Assembly: GCF_900109285.1 (NCBI RefSeq) | Contig: NZ_FNZQ01000001.1 | Coordinates: 773,001-837,000, forward strand | Direction of reading: 5' to 3' | DNA length: 64,000 nucleotides | Origin: Jannaschia helgolandensis | GTDB taxonomy: Bacteria > Pseudomonadota > Alphaproteobacteria > Rhodobacterales > Rhodobacteraceae | Part shown: positions 18,587 to 27,122 of the stretch, piece after piece | How positions within the stretch are numbered: position 1 is the first letter of the stretch | How the letters are laid out: every line of letters begins with the position of its first letter | Made by a program: the position numbers and the translations under genes | The notes under the pieces: generated by a model | Databases searched by the model: none | Told to the model about the DNA's origin: nothing | What the model saw: the letters and a program-made list of their open reading frames with translations, nothing else

Positions 18587-19674
18587 GCAAGATCTCCCAG
18601 CAGGCCGGGGCGGATCACGCCACCGACCGCGGGTACACCGCGTCCGCGGCCCAGAACGGATGTCAGCGCATCGTAGCGTCCGCCGGTCGCCAGGGGCGCC
18701 AGATCGAGACGGCCCGGCGCGGTAAACGTGAAGGTGAACCCGTCATAATATTCCATCGCCGTGCGGCCCCGTGCGGGTGCGAACGGCAGGGTATCGGGCG
18801 TGTGCCCCCGACGGGCCAACGCTGCAGCCCGCGCTTCCAGCCGGTCGATGGCCGGGATCAGGCTGGGCAGGTCGACGGCCATATCCCGCAACGGCGAGAT
18901 CGCCTGCGCCATCGGGCAATCCAGCGCAAGAAGCATGCCGATCACTTCGGCCTCGGTGTGCGAAACCGGCGGCAGGGCGGCGTCTTCCGTCAGTGCCCTG
19001 ACACGTGCCGCGATCTCGTCCGCGCTGCGCAACCCGACAGCCGGGCCTGCCGCATCGATCAGCGCTTCGACAGAGGTTTCGGCGACCTGTGCCAGCAAAG
19101 CGGTGCGCGTGGCGGGCACCGCGGCCTTGCCGGTGAACCGGTCCATCAAGCGGCGGAAGCGGCTGGGCCGCCAGATGTGACGGCGCAGCGCGGCACGACG
19201 CGGCTCGGACGTGGTCAAACCATCGACGGCGGCGGTCAGGATGCCCAGATCGCCGGTCACCGGATGGGTCGACCACGGGGCGAGGGCCGTGGCGATCAGG
19301 TCGAAGACCTCCGCATCGGCGGCGGCGGGATCGGTGCCGTCGAAGACCTCGAACCCGACTTGCAGGTATTCGCGGGGGCGGCCCTCGTCGACCTCCTGAC
19401 GCCGGAAGACTTCGCCCGCATAACAGTACCGTGCGACGTCCGCCCCGTTGTTCATGTGCGCCTGAACGACGGGCACCGTGAAGTCCGGGCGCAGCATCGC
19501 CTCGCCCGTCAGCGGGTCATGGGTGGTGAAGGCGCGGGCGCGGATATCTTCGCCATACAGATCCAGCAGGGTGCCCGCCGGTTGCAGGATTTCGGTCTCG
19601 ACAAGGGTCGCGCCCGCGTCGAGGAAACCTTGCAGAAGGGCCGCGGCCCGTTGGCGGTCGGCGGTGCGGATCAT
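18583..19674 (-). CDS. hisZ: ATP phosphoribosyltransferase regulatory subunit
   Basis: Catalytically inactive paralogue of histidyl-tRNA synthetase that forms the allosteric hetero-octamer with short HisG. It has 363 residues. Recognisable class II synthetase-derived parts are [14 protein letters not shown] near 80, [22 protein letters not shown] near 105-125, and [12 protein letters not shown] near the C-terminus. The open frame extends upstream, but ATG 19674 overlaps the hisS stop (ATGA) and begins the conserved region. The order hisS-hisZ-hisG with overlaps makes one translational unit coupling tRNA charging and histidine synthesis. Confidence 0.94.
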   Translation of the reverse strand: MIRTADRQRAAALLQGFLDAGATLVETEILQPAGTLLDLYGEDIRARAFTTHDPLTGEAMLRPDFTVPVVQAHMNNGADVARYCYAGEVFRRQEVDEGRPREYLQVGFEVFDGTDPAAADAEVFDLIATALAPWSTHPVTGDLGILTAAVDGLTTSEPRRAALRRHIWRPSRFRRLMDRFTGKAAVPATRTALLAQVAETSVEALIDAAGPAVGLRSADEIAARVRALTEDAALPPVSHTEAEVIGMLLALDCPMAQAISPLRDMAVDLPSLIPAIDRLEARAAALARRGHTPDTLPFAPARGRTAMEYYDGFTFTFTAPGRLDLAPLATGGRYDALTSVLGRGRGVPAVGGVIRPGLLGDLA

Positions 19675-21185
19675 GCCAGAAGCGACTGGATGAATGGCAC
19701 GAGGTCGGCCAGTTTCACTTCGGTCTGGGAGGGGTTTTCCTTCCATTCCTCGACCGTCGCGTCCTGCGCCAGTTTCGCGCCGAGGATCAGGTCCTTGACC
19801 TGCACGACACCGCGCGCGGCCTCGTCCGTGCCCTGGATGATGGCCGCCGGGGAGCCGCGTTTGTCGGCGTATTTCAACTGGTTGCCGAAGTTCTTCGGGT
19901 TGCCCAGGTAGACCTCCGCCCGGATGCCCGCCTGCCGCAGCGTGGCGCAGATCGACTGGTAATCGGCCATCCGGTCGCGGTCCATCACGGTCACGATGAC
20001 CGGGCCCTGCGGCGTTCTGTCGATGCGCCCCTTGGCGGTCAGGGCGGCCAGCAAACGGTCGACGCCGATGGAAACGCCGGTGGCGGGCACGGCCTGTCCG
20101 GTGAAGCGCGTGACCAGATCGTCGTAGCGCCCGCCGCCGGCAACGGAGCCGAATTGCCGTGGGCGGCCCTTCTCGTCCTTGATCTCGAAGGTCAGTTCGG
20201 CCTCGTAGACCGGGCCGGTGTAGTAGCCGAGCCCGCGCACGACGGAGGGGTCGATGACGATCCGGTCGGGGCCGTAGCCTTGGGCGCCGAGGAGTTGAGA
20301 AATCTGACGGAGTTCTTCGATACCATCTGCACCAACAGGGCTTTCGCCCACAGCGATCAGTAAGTTCGCAAGAGTTTCTTTTGAAGTCGAACCCTTTGAA
20401 GTTAAAAACGCAATGACAGGGTCCGCTTGAGAATCGGTGAGACCGACCCCATCGATGAACGCACCCGATTCATCTTTTCGGCCTACCGTCAGAAGCTGCT
20501 TTACGCCCGTAGCACCGACTCTATCAAATTTATCGATCGTTCTAAGAACGTCATCTCGCTTGGTTGCGGTGTCGTAGGCTGCGCCAAGCTGTGCGTCTTC
20601 TGTGCCTTCATCAAAACCGAAAACACTGTGGAGCACCCCAGTCAAAACCTTCCGGTTGTTCACCCGGATCACATAGTCCCCGCGCTCGATCCCCACCGCC
20701 TCCAGCGTATCGGCCAGCATCGCGCAGATCTCCGCATCCGCCGCCACGCTCGCCGTGCCCACCGTATCCGCATCGCACTGATAGAACTGCCGAAACCGCC
20801 CCGGTCCGGGTTTCTCGTTGCGCCAGACGGGGCCCATCGCATAGCGGCGATAGGGTGTGGGCAGATCGTTGCGGTGCTGGGCATAGACGCGGGCCAGCGG
20901 GGCGGTCAGGTCATAGCGCAGGGCCATCCAGTCGCCGTCATCCTCGCCCGCTTCCTGCCACGCGAAGACACCCGCGTTCGGGCGGTCGACGTCGGGCAGG
21001 AACTTGCCCAGGCTCTCGACGGTTTCGACGGCGGCGCTTTCCAGAGCCTCGAACCCATAGAGGTGGTAGACCTCGGCGATCTTGTCCAGCATGGCCTTGC
21101 GTTCGGTCACTTCAGCGCCGAAATAGTCGCGGAACCCCTTGGGCGTTTCGGCCCGGGGGCGGCGGATCTTGTCTTTTTTGGCCAT
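19671..21185 (-). CDS. hisS: Histidyl-tRNA synthetase, with a low-GC internal patch
   Basis: Charges tRNA-His; class II synthetase of 504 residues. Motif 1 lies around the [10 protein letters not shown]-terminus, motif 2 is [13 protein letters not shown] near 135, and the histidine-specific segment is [11 protein letters not shown] near 320. ATG 21185 ([10 protein letters not shown]) has GGAAG upstream. Residues about 178-296 (bases about 20296-20650) are encoded in strikingly different composition. Two 60-base lines there (20341-20400 and 20521-20580) have 27 G+C each, against 43 of 60 at 20701-20760, and the codons are AT-ended. The frame stays open and the protein reads normally across it, so a recombinant allele segment is likely. 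Confidence 0.95.
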   Translation of the reverse strand: MAKKDKIRRPRAETPKGFRDYFGAEVTERKAMLDKIAEVYHLYGFEALESAAVETVESLGKFLPDVDRPNAGVFAWQEAGEDDGDWMALRYDLTAPLARVYAQHRNDLPTPYRRYAMGPVWRNEKPGPGRFRQFYQCDADTVGTASVAADAEICAMLADTLEAVGIERGDYVIRVNNRKVLTGVLHSVFGFDEGTEDAQLGAAYDTATKRDDVLRTIDKFDRVGATGVKQLLTVGRKDESGAFIDGVGLTDSQADPVIAFLTSKGSTSKETLANLLIAVGESPVGADGIEELRQISQLLGAQGYGPDRIVIDPSVVRGLGYYTGPVYEAELTFEIKDEKGRPRQFGSVAGGGRYDDLVTRFTGQAVPATGVSIGVDRLLAALTAKGRIDRTPQGPVIVTVMDRDRMADYQSICATLRQAGIRAEVYLGNPKNFGNQLKYADKRGSPAAIIQGTDEAARGVVQVKDLILGAKLAQDATVEEWKENPSQTEVKLADLVPFIQSLLA

Positions 21186-21258
21186 GTCGCTTCCGATCCC
21201 GTCAATCGCCCGCGTGCATACGTCCAGCGCCCTGCGCGCGCAACCTGAGGACACCTTC

Positions 21259-21453
21259 ATGCAAGACCTCGAAGAACGCATCGCTCATCTGACCCGGCAG
21301 GTCGAGGACCTGTCCGATGTCGTCGCGCGTCAGGCCGACGAGATCACGACCCTGCAACGCCGCGTGTTGCGCCTTATGGAACGCGCCGCCACTGCGGAGG
21401 CCTCAGGCGGGGCTTCCGTCCCGCTGGCCGATCAGCGCCCGCCGCATTGGTAG
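21259..21453 (+). CDS. slyX: SlyX family coiled-coil protein
   Basis: Small protein of 64 residues: [19 protein letters not shown], a heptad pattern throughout, and the family's C-terminal PPHW. SlyX is widespread but its biochemical role is not settled. ATG 21259 follows TGAGGA at a good distance, and the frame upstream of it has no family character. It is divergent from hisS with about 73 bases between starts, which must hold both promoters. Confidence 0.88.
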   Translation: MQDLEERIAHLTRQVEDLSDVVARQADEITTLQRRVLRLMERAATAEASGGASVPLADQRPPHW

Positions 21454-21567
21454 GGCCGCGCTGATCGACGAACCCACCGAGTTACGCTGGTACAGTCGAG
21501 GGACGGGTCGCAGGCTGGCAGGACCCGAGCCTCAGGCGGAGGCGTCTCTGGCCTGCTGCGGTCCCGG

Positions 21568-22548
21568 TCAGTCGGCGACCGGGATGCGCCCGTCCAGTTC
21601 GTCCTCGATATGCGCGCGGATGATGGCATCCATGTCCGGCTCGGCCTCGAACCCCAGGGCGCGGGCACGGGCCGGGTCGAAGGCCTGCGGCCAGCCCGCC
21701 ACGATCTTTGCGATCGTCGCGTCCGGTTCGCGCCGGATCAGGGCGACGGCTTTCGGTCCCGCGATCCGCTCCAGCGCCGCGATCTCGTCGCCCACTGTGG
21801 CATCGACGCCGGGCAGCGACAGGGCGCGGTTCTGCCCAAGCGGCGTCAGATCCATCTCGGCGGCATGGATCAGAAACCCCACGGCGGCGCGGGGTGAGGC
21901 AAACCAGTGTCGCGTTGTATCGGGCACCGGCAGAACCGCCGGATCGCCCACCAGAGGCTCCCGCAGGATCGAGGAATAGAAGCCCGAGGCAGCCGCGTTC
22001 GGCTTGCCCGGCCGGATGCAGATCGTCGGCAGGCGCAGGGCGATCCCGTCCAGCGCGCCGCGCCGGGACAGGTCGGAGATCAGCATCTCTCCCATCGCCT
22101 TCTGCGTGCCGTAACTGGTCAGCGGCAAGGTCGGCTGATCGTCGGGAATGACATCGGGCAGAGGTGCCCCGAAAACCGCGATGGACGACGCGAAAACAAA
22201 GCGCGGGCGATAATCCTCCTGCCGGGTGATTGCGTCGCAAAGCGCCAGCGTGCCGTGCAGGTTGACGGCGTATCCCTTGTGCAGATCGGCTTCCGCCTCG
22301 CCCGAGACGATGGCGGCCAGGTGGAAGATCACGTCCGGTCGCGCGTCGATCAGGGCGGGGGCGGCGGCGGCGTCCGACAGGTCGGCGGCCAGGGCCGCGC
22401 CGGGGACCCCGTCGGGCAGCACCGGAGCCGTGATATCCACCAGGGTCAGTCCGGTGATCGGCTGGTCCTGCAAGCTGCCTTTCGCCACCAGGGCTGCCGT
22501 CAATTTGCGACCGATCATGCCGGACGCGCCTGTGATGAGAATGTGCAT
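21568..22548 (-). CDS. denD: NAD-dependent epimerase/dehydratase family, D-erythronate dehydrogenase-like
   Basis: Extended short-chain dehydrogenase of 326 residues. The NAD-binding loop is MHILITGASGMIGRKL at the N-terminus. FHLAAIVSGEAEAD near 75, the catalytic FASSIAVFG and SYGTQKAMGE (tyrosine and lysine present) near 115-145, and RLPTICIRPGKPN near 165 all follow the DenD pattern, the first enzyme of D-erythronate catabolism. ATG 22548 has GGAAGGAA upstream. No other den genes (kinase, decarboxylase) lie nearby, so the pathway role is family-based; other sugar-acid substrates are possible. Confidence 0.8.
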   Translation of the reverse strand: MHILITGASGMIGRKLTAALVAKGSLQDQPITGLTLVDITAPVLPDGVPGAALAADLSDAAAAPALIDARPDVIFHLAAIVSGEAEADLHKGYAVNLHGTLALCDAITRQEDYRPRFVFASSIAVFGAPLPDVIPDDQPTLPLTSYGTQKAMGEMLISDLSRRGALDGIALRLPTICIRPGKPNAAASGFYSSILREPLVGDPAVLPVPDTTRHWFASPRAAVGFLIHAAEMDLTPLGQNRALSLPGVDATVGDEIAALERIAGPKAVALIRREPDATIAKIVAGWPQAFDPARARALGFEAEPDMDAIIRAHIEDELDGRIPVAD

Positions 22549-22626
22549 GGCCGTTCCTTCCGCCAGATATATCGTCACGCTAGGCGACGGGGCGGCCCTG
22601 TGCCAGCCCCGCCGGATCGCAGATCG

Positions 22627-23613
22627 TCAGGTCAGCCCATGTGCGGCGAATAACGCGGCCACATTTTCCTGCGGGCGGGGACCGAAGTGGCCGATGACTT
22701 CATGCGCGCAGACCACGCCCATGCGCGCCGCCGTTTCCAGGTCGCGGCCCGATGCCACGCCATACAGGAAACCGGCGGCGAACTGATCGCCCGCGCCGGT
22801 GGCGTCGACGACCTGCGTCGGCGTGACGGGCGCGGTCAAGCGGGTATCGCCCGACCGGACCCAGACGTCTTCTCCGCTGCGCGTGCAGACGACGACATCA
22901 CAAACCTCGGCCGCCTTGCCGATGGCGCGGTCCAGATCGTCGGTTTCATACAGCGTCGTCCATTCGGCGGCGTTGCCGATGGCGATGTCCATACCGTCGG
23001 CGATCAGGCGCAGGAAATCGTCGCGGTGGCGGTCGGCACAGAATGGGTCGCTGAGGGTGATGGCGGATCGCCCGCCTGCGGCTTTCATTTTGGCGGCGGC
23101 CTCGGCGAAGGCGGTTTTTCCCTCGGGCTTGTCGAACAGGTAACCTTCAAGGAAGAGCAGCCCTCCGCCGTCGAACATGTCGGGCACTTCCGACGACGAG
23201 ATATCGGCACCCGCCCCCAGATAGGTGTTCATCGACCTCTCCCCGTCGGGCGAGACGAAGATCATCGACCGCGACGTTGGCAGGTCCACGGCCTGCGGCG
23301 GATACGGAAAGGCCGTGCCGGACGCTTCCATCGTCTGCGCGTAAAACCGCCCCAGCGCGTCGTCTTTCACCTTGCCGATGAACGCCGTCGACAGGCCCAG
23401 CGCACCGATTCCGGCCAGCGTGTTGGCGACCGATCCGCCGGGCGCTTCGACCCGTTCGGACATGGAGGCATAGAGAAGTTCCGCACGCTCCCGCTCGATC
23501 AGCTGCATGATGCCCTTTTCGATGCCCATCTGGTCGAGGAATGTGTCCGGCGCGGGCGAGATCACGTCGACGATGGCGTTGCCGATGCCGATGACGTCGT
23601 AGGTCTGGTTCAT
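22627..23613 (-). CDS. PfkB-family sugar/nucleoside kinase (adenosine-kinase-like)
   Basis: Ribokinase-fold kinase of 328 residues. The first signature, APGGSVANTLAGIGALG near 55, and the C-terminal anion-hole signature VVDATGAGDQFAAGFLYG near 270, with its catalytic aspartate, are both intact. The N-terminus YDVIGIGNAIVDVI is typical of the group annotated as adenosine kinase in Rhodobacteraceae. ATG 23613 is preferred over a frame extension upstream because AGGACG precedes it. It lies 76 bases from nth on the same strand. The substrate (adenosine or a sugar) is not decided by the sequence; a salvage role would fit the purine operon in the window. Confidence 0.85.
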   Translation of the reverse strand: MNQTYDVIGIGNAIVDVISPAPDTFLDQMGIEKGIMQLIERERAELLYASMSERVEAPGGSVANTLAGIGALGLSTAFIGKVKDDALGRFYAQTMEASGTAFPYPPQAVDLPTSRSMIFVSPDGERSMNTYLGAGADISSSEVPDMFDGGGLLFLEGYLFDKPEGKTAFAEAAAKMKAAGGRSAITLSDPFCADRHRDDFLRLIADGMDIAIGNAAEWTTLYETDDLDRAIGKAAEVCDVVVCTRSGEDVWVRSGDTRLTAPVTPTQVVDATGAGDQFAAGFLYGVASGRDLETAARMGVVCAHEVIGHFGPRPQENVAALFAAHGLT

Positions 23614-23689
23614 GGAGGCGTCCTTGATGATAGCGTCCGAGCGGGCGTTCTGCCGCCGCACGGTTGAGATATTTGAATGAAGTGATGCG

Positions 23690-24340
23690 TCAGGCCGGTT
23701 CGGTCTTGTCCTCGAACTGGCACAGATCCCGGATCAGGCAAGCACCGCATTTCGGTTTTCGCGCCACGCAGATGTAACGCCCATGCAGGATCAGCCAATG
23801 GTGCGCGTGGTGCTGATATTCGGCAGGCACGTTATCCTCGATGGCACGTTCGACGGCATCGACGTCCTTGCCCGGTGCAATGCCGCTGCGGTTGCCGACG
23901 CGGAATATATGGGTGTCGACGGCCTGCGCCGGATGACCGAACCACATGTTCAGCACGACGTTTGCCGTCTTGCGACCGACGCCCGGCAGGCGGGTCAGGG
24001 CGGCGCGCGACGATGGGACTTCACCGCCATAATCGTCGACGATCATCTGGCTCAGCTTGATGATGTTTTTTGCCTTCTGTCTGAATAACCCGATGGTCTT
24101 GATATGTTCGGTCACGCCGTCAAGTCCCAGCGCCAGCATCTTCTGCGGCGTATCGGCCACTGCGAACAATCCACGTGTGGCCTTGTTGACGCCGGCGTCC
24201 GTCGCCTGCGCCGACAGGGCCACCGCGACGACAAGGGTAAAGGCATTCACATGCTCCAATTCGCCCTTCGGTTCCGCCTCGGCGGTCTGGAAGCGGGCGA
24301 AGATCTCGCGCATTGCGGGGTAGGGAAGCTGTTTGGCCAT
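23690..24340 (-). CDS. nth: Endonuclease III (DNA glycosylase/AP lyase)
   Basis: Base-excision repair enzyme that removes oxidised pyrimidines; 216 residues, normal length. The helix-hairpin-helix is LPGVGRKTANVVL near 115, containing the catalytic lysine. The catalytic aspartate is in VDTHIFRV near 140. The 4Fe-4S cluster cysteines are spaced C-X6-C-X2-C-X5-C in CVARKPKCGACLIRDLC near 190-206. ATG 24340 (MAKQLPYP) is chosen; the frame extends 12 residues upstream without family support. It is divergent from the AraC-Ogt gene, another alkylation/oxidation repair function. Confidence 0.95.
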   Translation of the reverse strand: MAKQLPYPAMREIFARFQTAEAEPKGELEHVNAFTLVVAVALSAQATDAGVNKATRGLFAVADTPQKMLALGLDGVTEHIKTIGLFRQKAKNIIKLSQMIVDDYGGEVPSSRAALTRLPGVGRKTANVVLNMWFGHPAQAVDTHIFRVGNRSGIAPGKDVDAVERAIEDNVPAEYQHHAHHWLILHGRYICVARKPKCGACLIRDLCQFEDKTEPA

Positions 24341-24444
24341 CGGGCGGGGTATGGCAAGCGCGGGCGCAGGGGGCAAGGTTTCCGCAGGTTCCGGGTCGCG
24401 GGACGGGCGCGCCGGGCGTAGGTTGCGGATCAGGAGACAGCCTC

Positions 24445-25311
24445 ATGACCGATCTTGCGCCCCACACCCGACCTGACACCGACAGTCGCTATCACTACGC
24501 ATTGATGCGGCGTGCCATCGACCTGATCGACGCGCAGGCCGATTCGCCGCAGTCGCTGGACGATCTGGCCCGCCAGATGAATCTCAGCCCCGCGCATTTC
24601 CAGCGGGTCTTCAGCGCCTGGGCCGGGGTCAGCCCGAAGCGGTTCCGGCAATATCTGACGCTGGGCCATGCCAAGGTGCTTTTGTCGGAGCGGTTCACCC
24701 TGCTGGATACGGCCCTGAGCACCGGCCTGTCGGGCACCGGACGCCTGCATGATCTGTTTCTGCGCTGGGAAGCGATGTCGCCCGGCGAATATGCGCGCGG
24801 TGGTGCGGGTCTGACAATTCGCCACGGCTGGTTCGACGGACCTTTCGGCGAGATGCTGGTGATGGCGACCGACCGGGGCATCTGCGGGCTGGCCTTCTCG
24901 TCCGAGACCGGGCGCGACGGAGCATACGCCGACATGTCCAGCCGCTGGCCCGCCGCGACCTTCGTGGAAGACGCCGCAGCGCTGGCCCCACAGGCGCAGG
25001 CCCTGACGGATTTGCGCGGCGAGGCGCATCTGCACCTGATCGGCGCGCCGTTCCAGATCAAGGTGTGGGAGGCGTTGATGCGCATCCCCTCGGGCCACGT
25101 CACCACGTATGGCGAGATCGCGAATGCGGTCGGCAACCCCAGGGCGGTGCGCGCCGTAGGGACGGCTGTCGGCAGAAATCCGGTCAGCTGGCTGATTCCC
25201 TGTCACCGGGCGCTGCGCAAATCCGGTGGACTTGGCGGGTATCACTGGGGTCTGCCGGTCAAGCGCGCCATGCTGGCATGGGAGGGTGCACGACTGGACG
25301 CGACCGGATGA
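24445..25311 (+). CDS. AraC-type regulator fused to O6-methylguanine-DNA methyltransferase (Ada-like, short)
   Basis: A 288-residue protein with an N-terminal AraC helix-turn-helix region (SLDDLARQMNLSPAHFQRVFSAWAG near residues 33-57) and a C-terminal alkyltransferase domain. The acceptor cysteine lies in SWLIPCHRAL near 250, with FQIKVWEAL and GHVTTYGEIA upstream. Unlike E. coli Ada it has no N-terminal Cys4-zinc phosphotriester-acceptor domain, so it cannot sense methylphosphotriesters in the same way. ATG 24445 follows CAGGAGA. The single cysteine transfer both repairs DNA and might signal to the AraC part; that is inference. It is divergent from nth. Confidence 0.88.
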   Translation: MTDLAPHTRPDTDSRYHYALMRRAIDLIDAQADSPQSLDDLARQMNLSPAHFQRVFSAWAGVSPKRFRQYLTLGHAKVLLSERFTLLDTALSTGLSGTGRLHDLFLRWEAMSPGEYARGGAGLTIRHGWFDGPFGEMLVMATDRGICGLAFSSETGRDGAYADMSSRWPAATFVEDAAALAPQAQALTDLRGEAHLHLIGAPFQIKVWEALMRIPSGHVTTYGEIANAVGNPRAVRAVGTAVGRNPVSWLIPCHRALRKSGGLGGYHWGLPVKRAMLAWEGARLDATG

Positions 25312-25461
25312 CCGACGACTGTTATTGCCTATCTGGCGATCCGCGCGCACCTGCTGCGGCGGACGCCCGCGCACCAGGTCAGAATCCGACCGTGACGATG
25401 GAACGGGTTATCGCAATCGTGCGTTGTGCCACGGCATAACCGAAAAACCGGAAAGACGGAC

Positions 25462-26112
25462 ATGACCCTATTCAAGACCCCCCTCGTAATTGCCCTTGGC
25501 GGCACGCTGACCCTCGCGGGATGTGTGGATGTCACGACGGGCGAACCGAACCGCACCCGCAACGGTGCCCTGATCGGTGCCGGTATCGGTGCCGCAGCCG
25601 GTGCCATCACCGGCGAAGGCAGCCGCCGTGACGAAATCCTGATCGGCGCCGCGGTCGGTGGACTCGCCGGTGGGGCAATCGGTGCCAACTTGGACCGTCA
25701 GGCCGCCGATTTGCGCCGCCAGTTGGGCGATGATCGCATCCTGATCACCAACACCGGCAACGAACTCATCGTGACTCTGCCTCAGGATATCCTGTTCGAC
25801 ACCGACAGCGCCGCGCTGCGGGCTGACCTTCAGGCTGACATTCGTGCCCTGGGTCGCAACCTGAACCAGTATCCGAACACCCGCGTACAGGTCATCGGCC
25901 ATACCGACAGCCAGGGTTCTGCCGCCTACAACCAGGATCTTTCGGAACGTCGTGCCCGCGCCGTCACCAATATCCTGCTGCAGCAGGGTGTGCCGGGCAA
26001 TCGTGTGATCCCGATCGGTCGGGGCGAATCGCAGCCCGTCGCGTCCAACAATACTGCCGAGGGACGTCGTCAGAACCGCCGGGTCGAGGTCATCATCACA
26101 CCCACCCGCTGA
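25462..26112 (+). CDS. OmpA-family lipoprotein with glycine-zipper region
   Basis: Envelope protein of 216 residues that should tether the outer membrane to peptidoglycan. The signal peptide ends in a lipobox (LTLAGC, cysteine near 20). Next comes a glycine-zipper segment (GALIGAGIGAAAGAITGEG and a second copy near 60-75), as in YiaD/Pal-like proteins. The C-terminal OmpA domain (about 95-216) has QDILFDTDSAALR, the peptidoglycan-binding HTDSQGSAAYNQDLSERRA and GRGESQP. ATG 25462 has GGAAAGA upstream. It is monocistronic, with a hairpin terminator after it. Confidence 0.92.
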   Translation: MTLFKTPLVIALGGTLTLAGCVDVTTGEPNRTRNGALIGAGIGAAAGAITGEGSRRDEILIGAAVGGLAGGAIGANLDRQAADLRRQLGDDRILITNTGNELIVTLPQDILFDTDSAALRADLQADIRALGRNLNQYPNTRVQVIGHTDSQGSAAYNQDLSERRARAVTNILLQQGVPGNRVIPIGRGESQPVASNNTAEGRRQNRRVEVIITPTR

Positions 26113-26133
26113 TCCGATCCGATCAATCAGTCG

Positions 26134-26162
26134 CAGGCCTCCGGTTCATCGCCGGGGGCCTG
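26134..26162 (+). terminator. Hairpin terminator after the OmpA-like lipoprotein gene
   Basis: The stem CAGGCCTCCGG / CCGGGGGCCTG has 11 pairs including one G-T, with loop 26145-26151. It lies 21 bases after the stop. The T-run is short (TGTTG), so termination may be partial or factor-assisted. Confidence 0.6.
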
Positions 26163-26285
26163 TTGCATTGGCGGAACCGTAGTTTCCGGAATGCTTCAAT
26201 GCTGGAATGACTTTTGCCGCCCTCCGCTCCGCCACTCCCGGCAACCGGGCAGGGGGTCACAGTTTCTGGTTGCGTTCCTTCCGCG

Positions 26286-26304
26286 TGGTCATATCTTCTG
26301 ACCA
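26286..26304. promoter_or_regulatory. Palindrome upstream of the FadR-type regulator, probable autoregulatory operator
   Basis: TGGTCATATCTTCTGACCA, a perfect 6-bp inverted repeat (TGGTCA/TGACCA), 17 bases before the GTG start of the GntR gene. FadR-subfamily regulators usually bind TGGT-N3-ACCA. Here the TGGT and ACCA half-sites are 11 bases apart, so the site is unusual in spacing but right in half-site and place. Confidence 0.6.
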
Positions 26305-26321
26305 ATTCCCGGAGAGTCCCC

Positions 26322-27089
26322 GTGCCATTCCAGAAGATCACGTCCGAAAAGCTGGCCTCTGCCGTGACCCGGCAGATCGAACAGCTGATCCTGCGGGGCA
26401 TCCTGCGTCCGGGTGATCGTCTGCCGCCGGAGCGGGAGCTGTCGGACAGGATGGGCGTGTCGCGCCCCTCCCTGCGTGAGGCCGTGGCGGAGTTGCAGGA
26501 CCGTGGACTGCTGGCAACCCGCGCCGGGGCCGGGATCTATGTCGCCGATGTTCTGGGCAACGCCTTCTCGCCCGCGCTGACCCGCCTGTTCGCCAGCCAC
26601 GAAGACGCGCTCTTCGACTATATTGCCTTTCGTCGTGACATGGAGGGGTTGGCCGCCGCCCGCGCCGCCACACATGGCAGCGATACCGATCTGGCGCTGG
26701 TCGACACGATCTTTCGCAAGATGGAAGCCGCCCACGACAAGCGCGACCCGACCGACGAGGCGGCACTGGACGCCGATTTTCACATGGCCATTGTCGAGGC
26801 GTCGCACAACGTCATCATGCTGCACATGATGCGCTCCATGATGGACCTGCTGCGCGAAGGCGTGTTCTACAATCGCTCCGTCATGTTCCGGCAACGCACG
26901 ACGCGCGACACCCTGCTGGATCAGCACCGGACGATCAACTTGGCCTTGCAGGCGCGCGATCCCGAGGCTGCGAAACAGGCGATCGAGGCACATTTGAACT
27001 ATGTCCGCGGCAGCTTGGCCGACCAGAAGGAAGCCGACCGGCACGAGGGCGTGGCGAAGCTGCGGTTGCAGCAGGAGGTCGGGCGCTAG
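26322..27089 (+). CDS. GntR-family transcriptional regulator, FadR subfamily (FCD domain)
   Basis: DNA-binding metabolite sensor of 255 residues. The winged helix spans about residues 10-75: QLILRGILRPGDRLPPEREL, MGVSRPSLREAVAELQDRGLL. The FCD ligand domain follows (about 90-235), with FRRDMEGLAAARAA, the metal-ligand-type DADFHMAIVEASHN and DQHRTINLALQARDPEAA. This arrangement resembles PdhR/LldR regulators of pyruvate or lactate use. The start is GTG 26322 with GGAGAG at 26311-26316. No metabolic gene lies beside it in the same direction, so targets are elsewhere or it acts on itself through the palindrome upstream. Confidence 0.88.
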   Translation: MPFQKITSEKLASAVTRQIEQLILRGILRPGDRLPPERELSDRMGVSRPSLREAVAELQDRGLLATRAGAGIYVADVLGNAFSPALTRLFASHEDALFDYIAFRRDMEGLAAARAATHGSDTDLALVDTIFRKMEAAHDKRDPTDEAALDADFHMAIVEASHNVIMLHMMRSMMDLLREGVFYNRSVMFRQRTTRDTLLDQHRTINLALQARDPEAAKQAIEAHLNYVRGSLADQKEADRHEGVAKLRLQQEVGR

Positions 27090-27122
27090 GCAACGGCAAC
27101 CAGATCCCCATCACCGGCCACA

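Noticed and set aside
24440-25374. Minus-strand frame opposite the AraC-Ogt gene
   Set aside because: Antisense shadow; the plus strand carries both HTH and alkyltransferase motifs.
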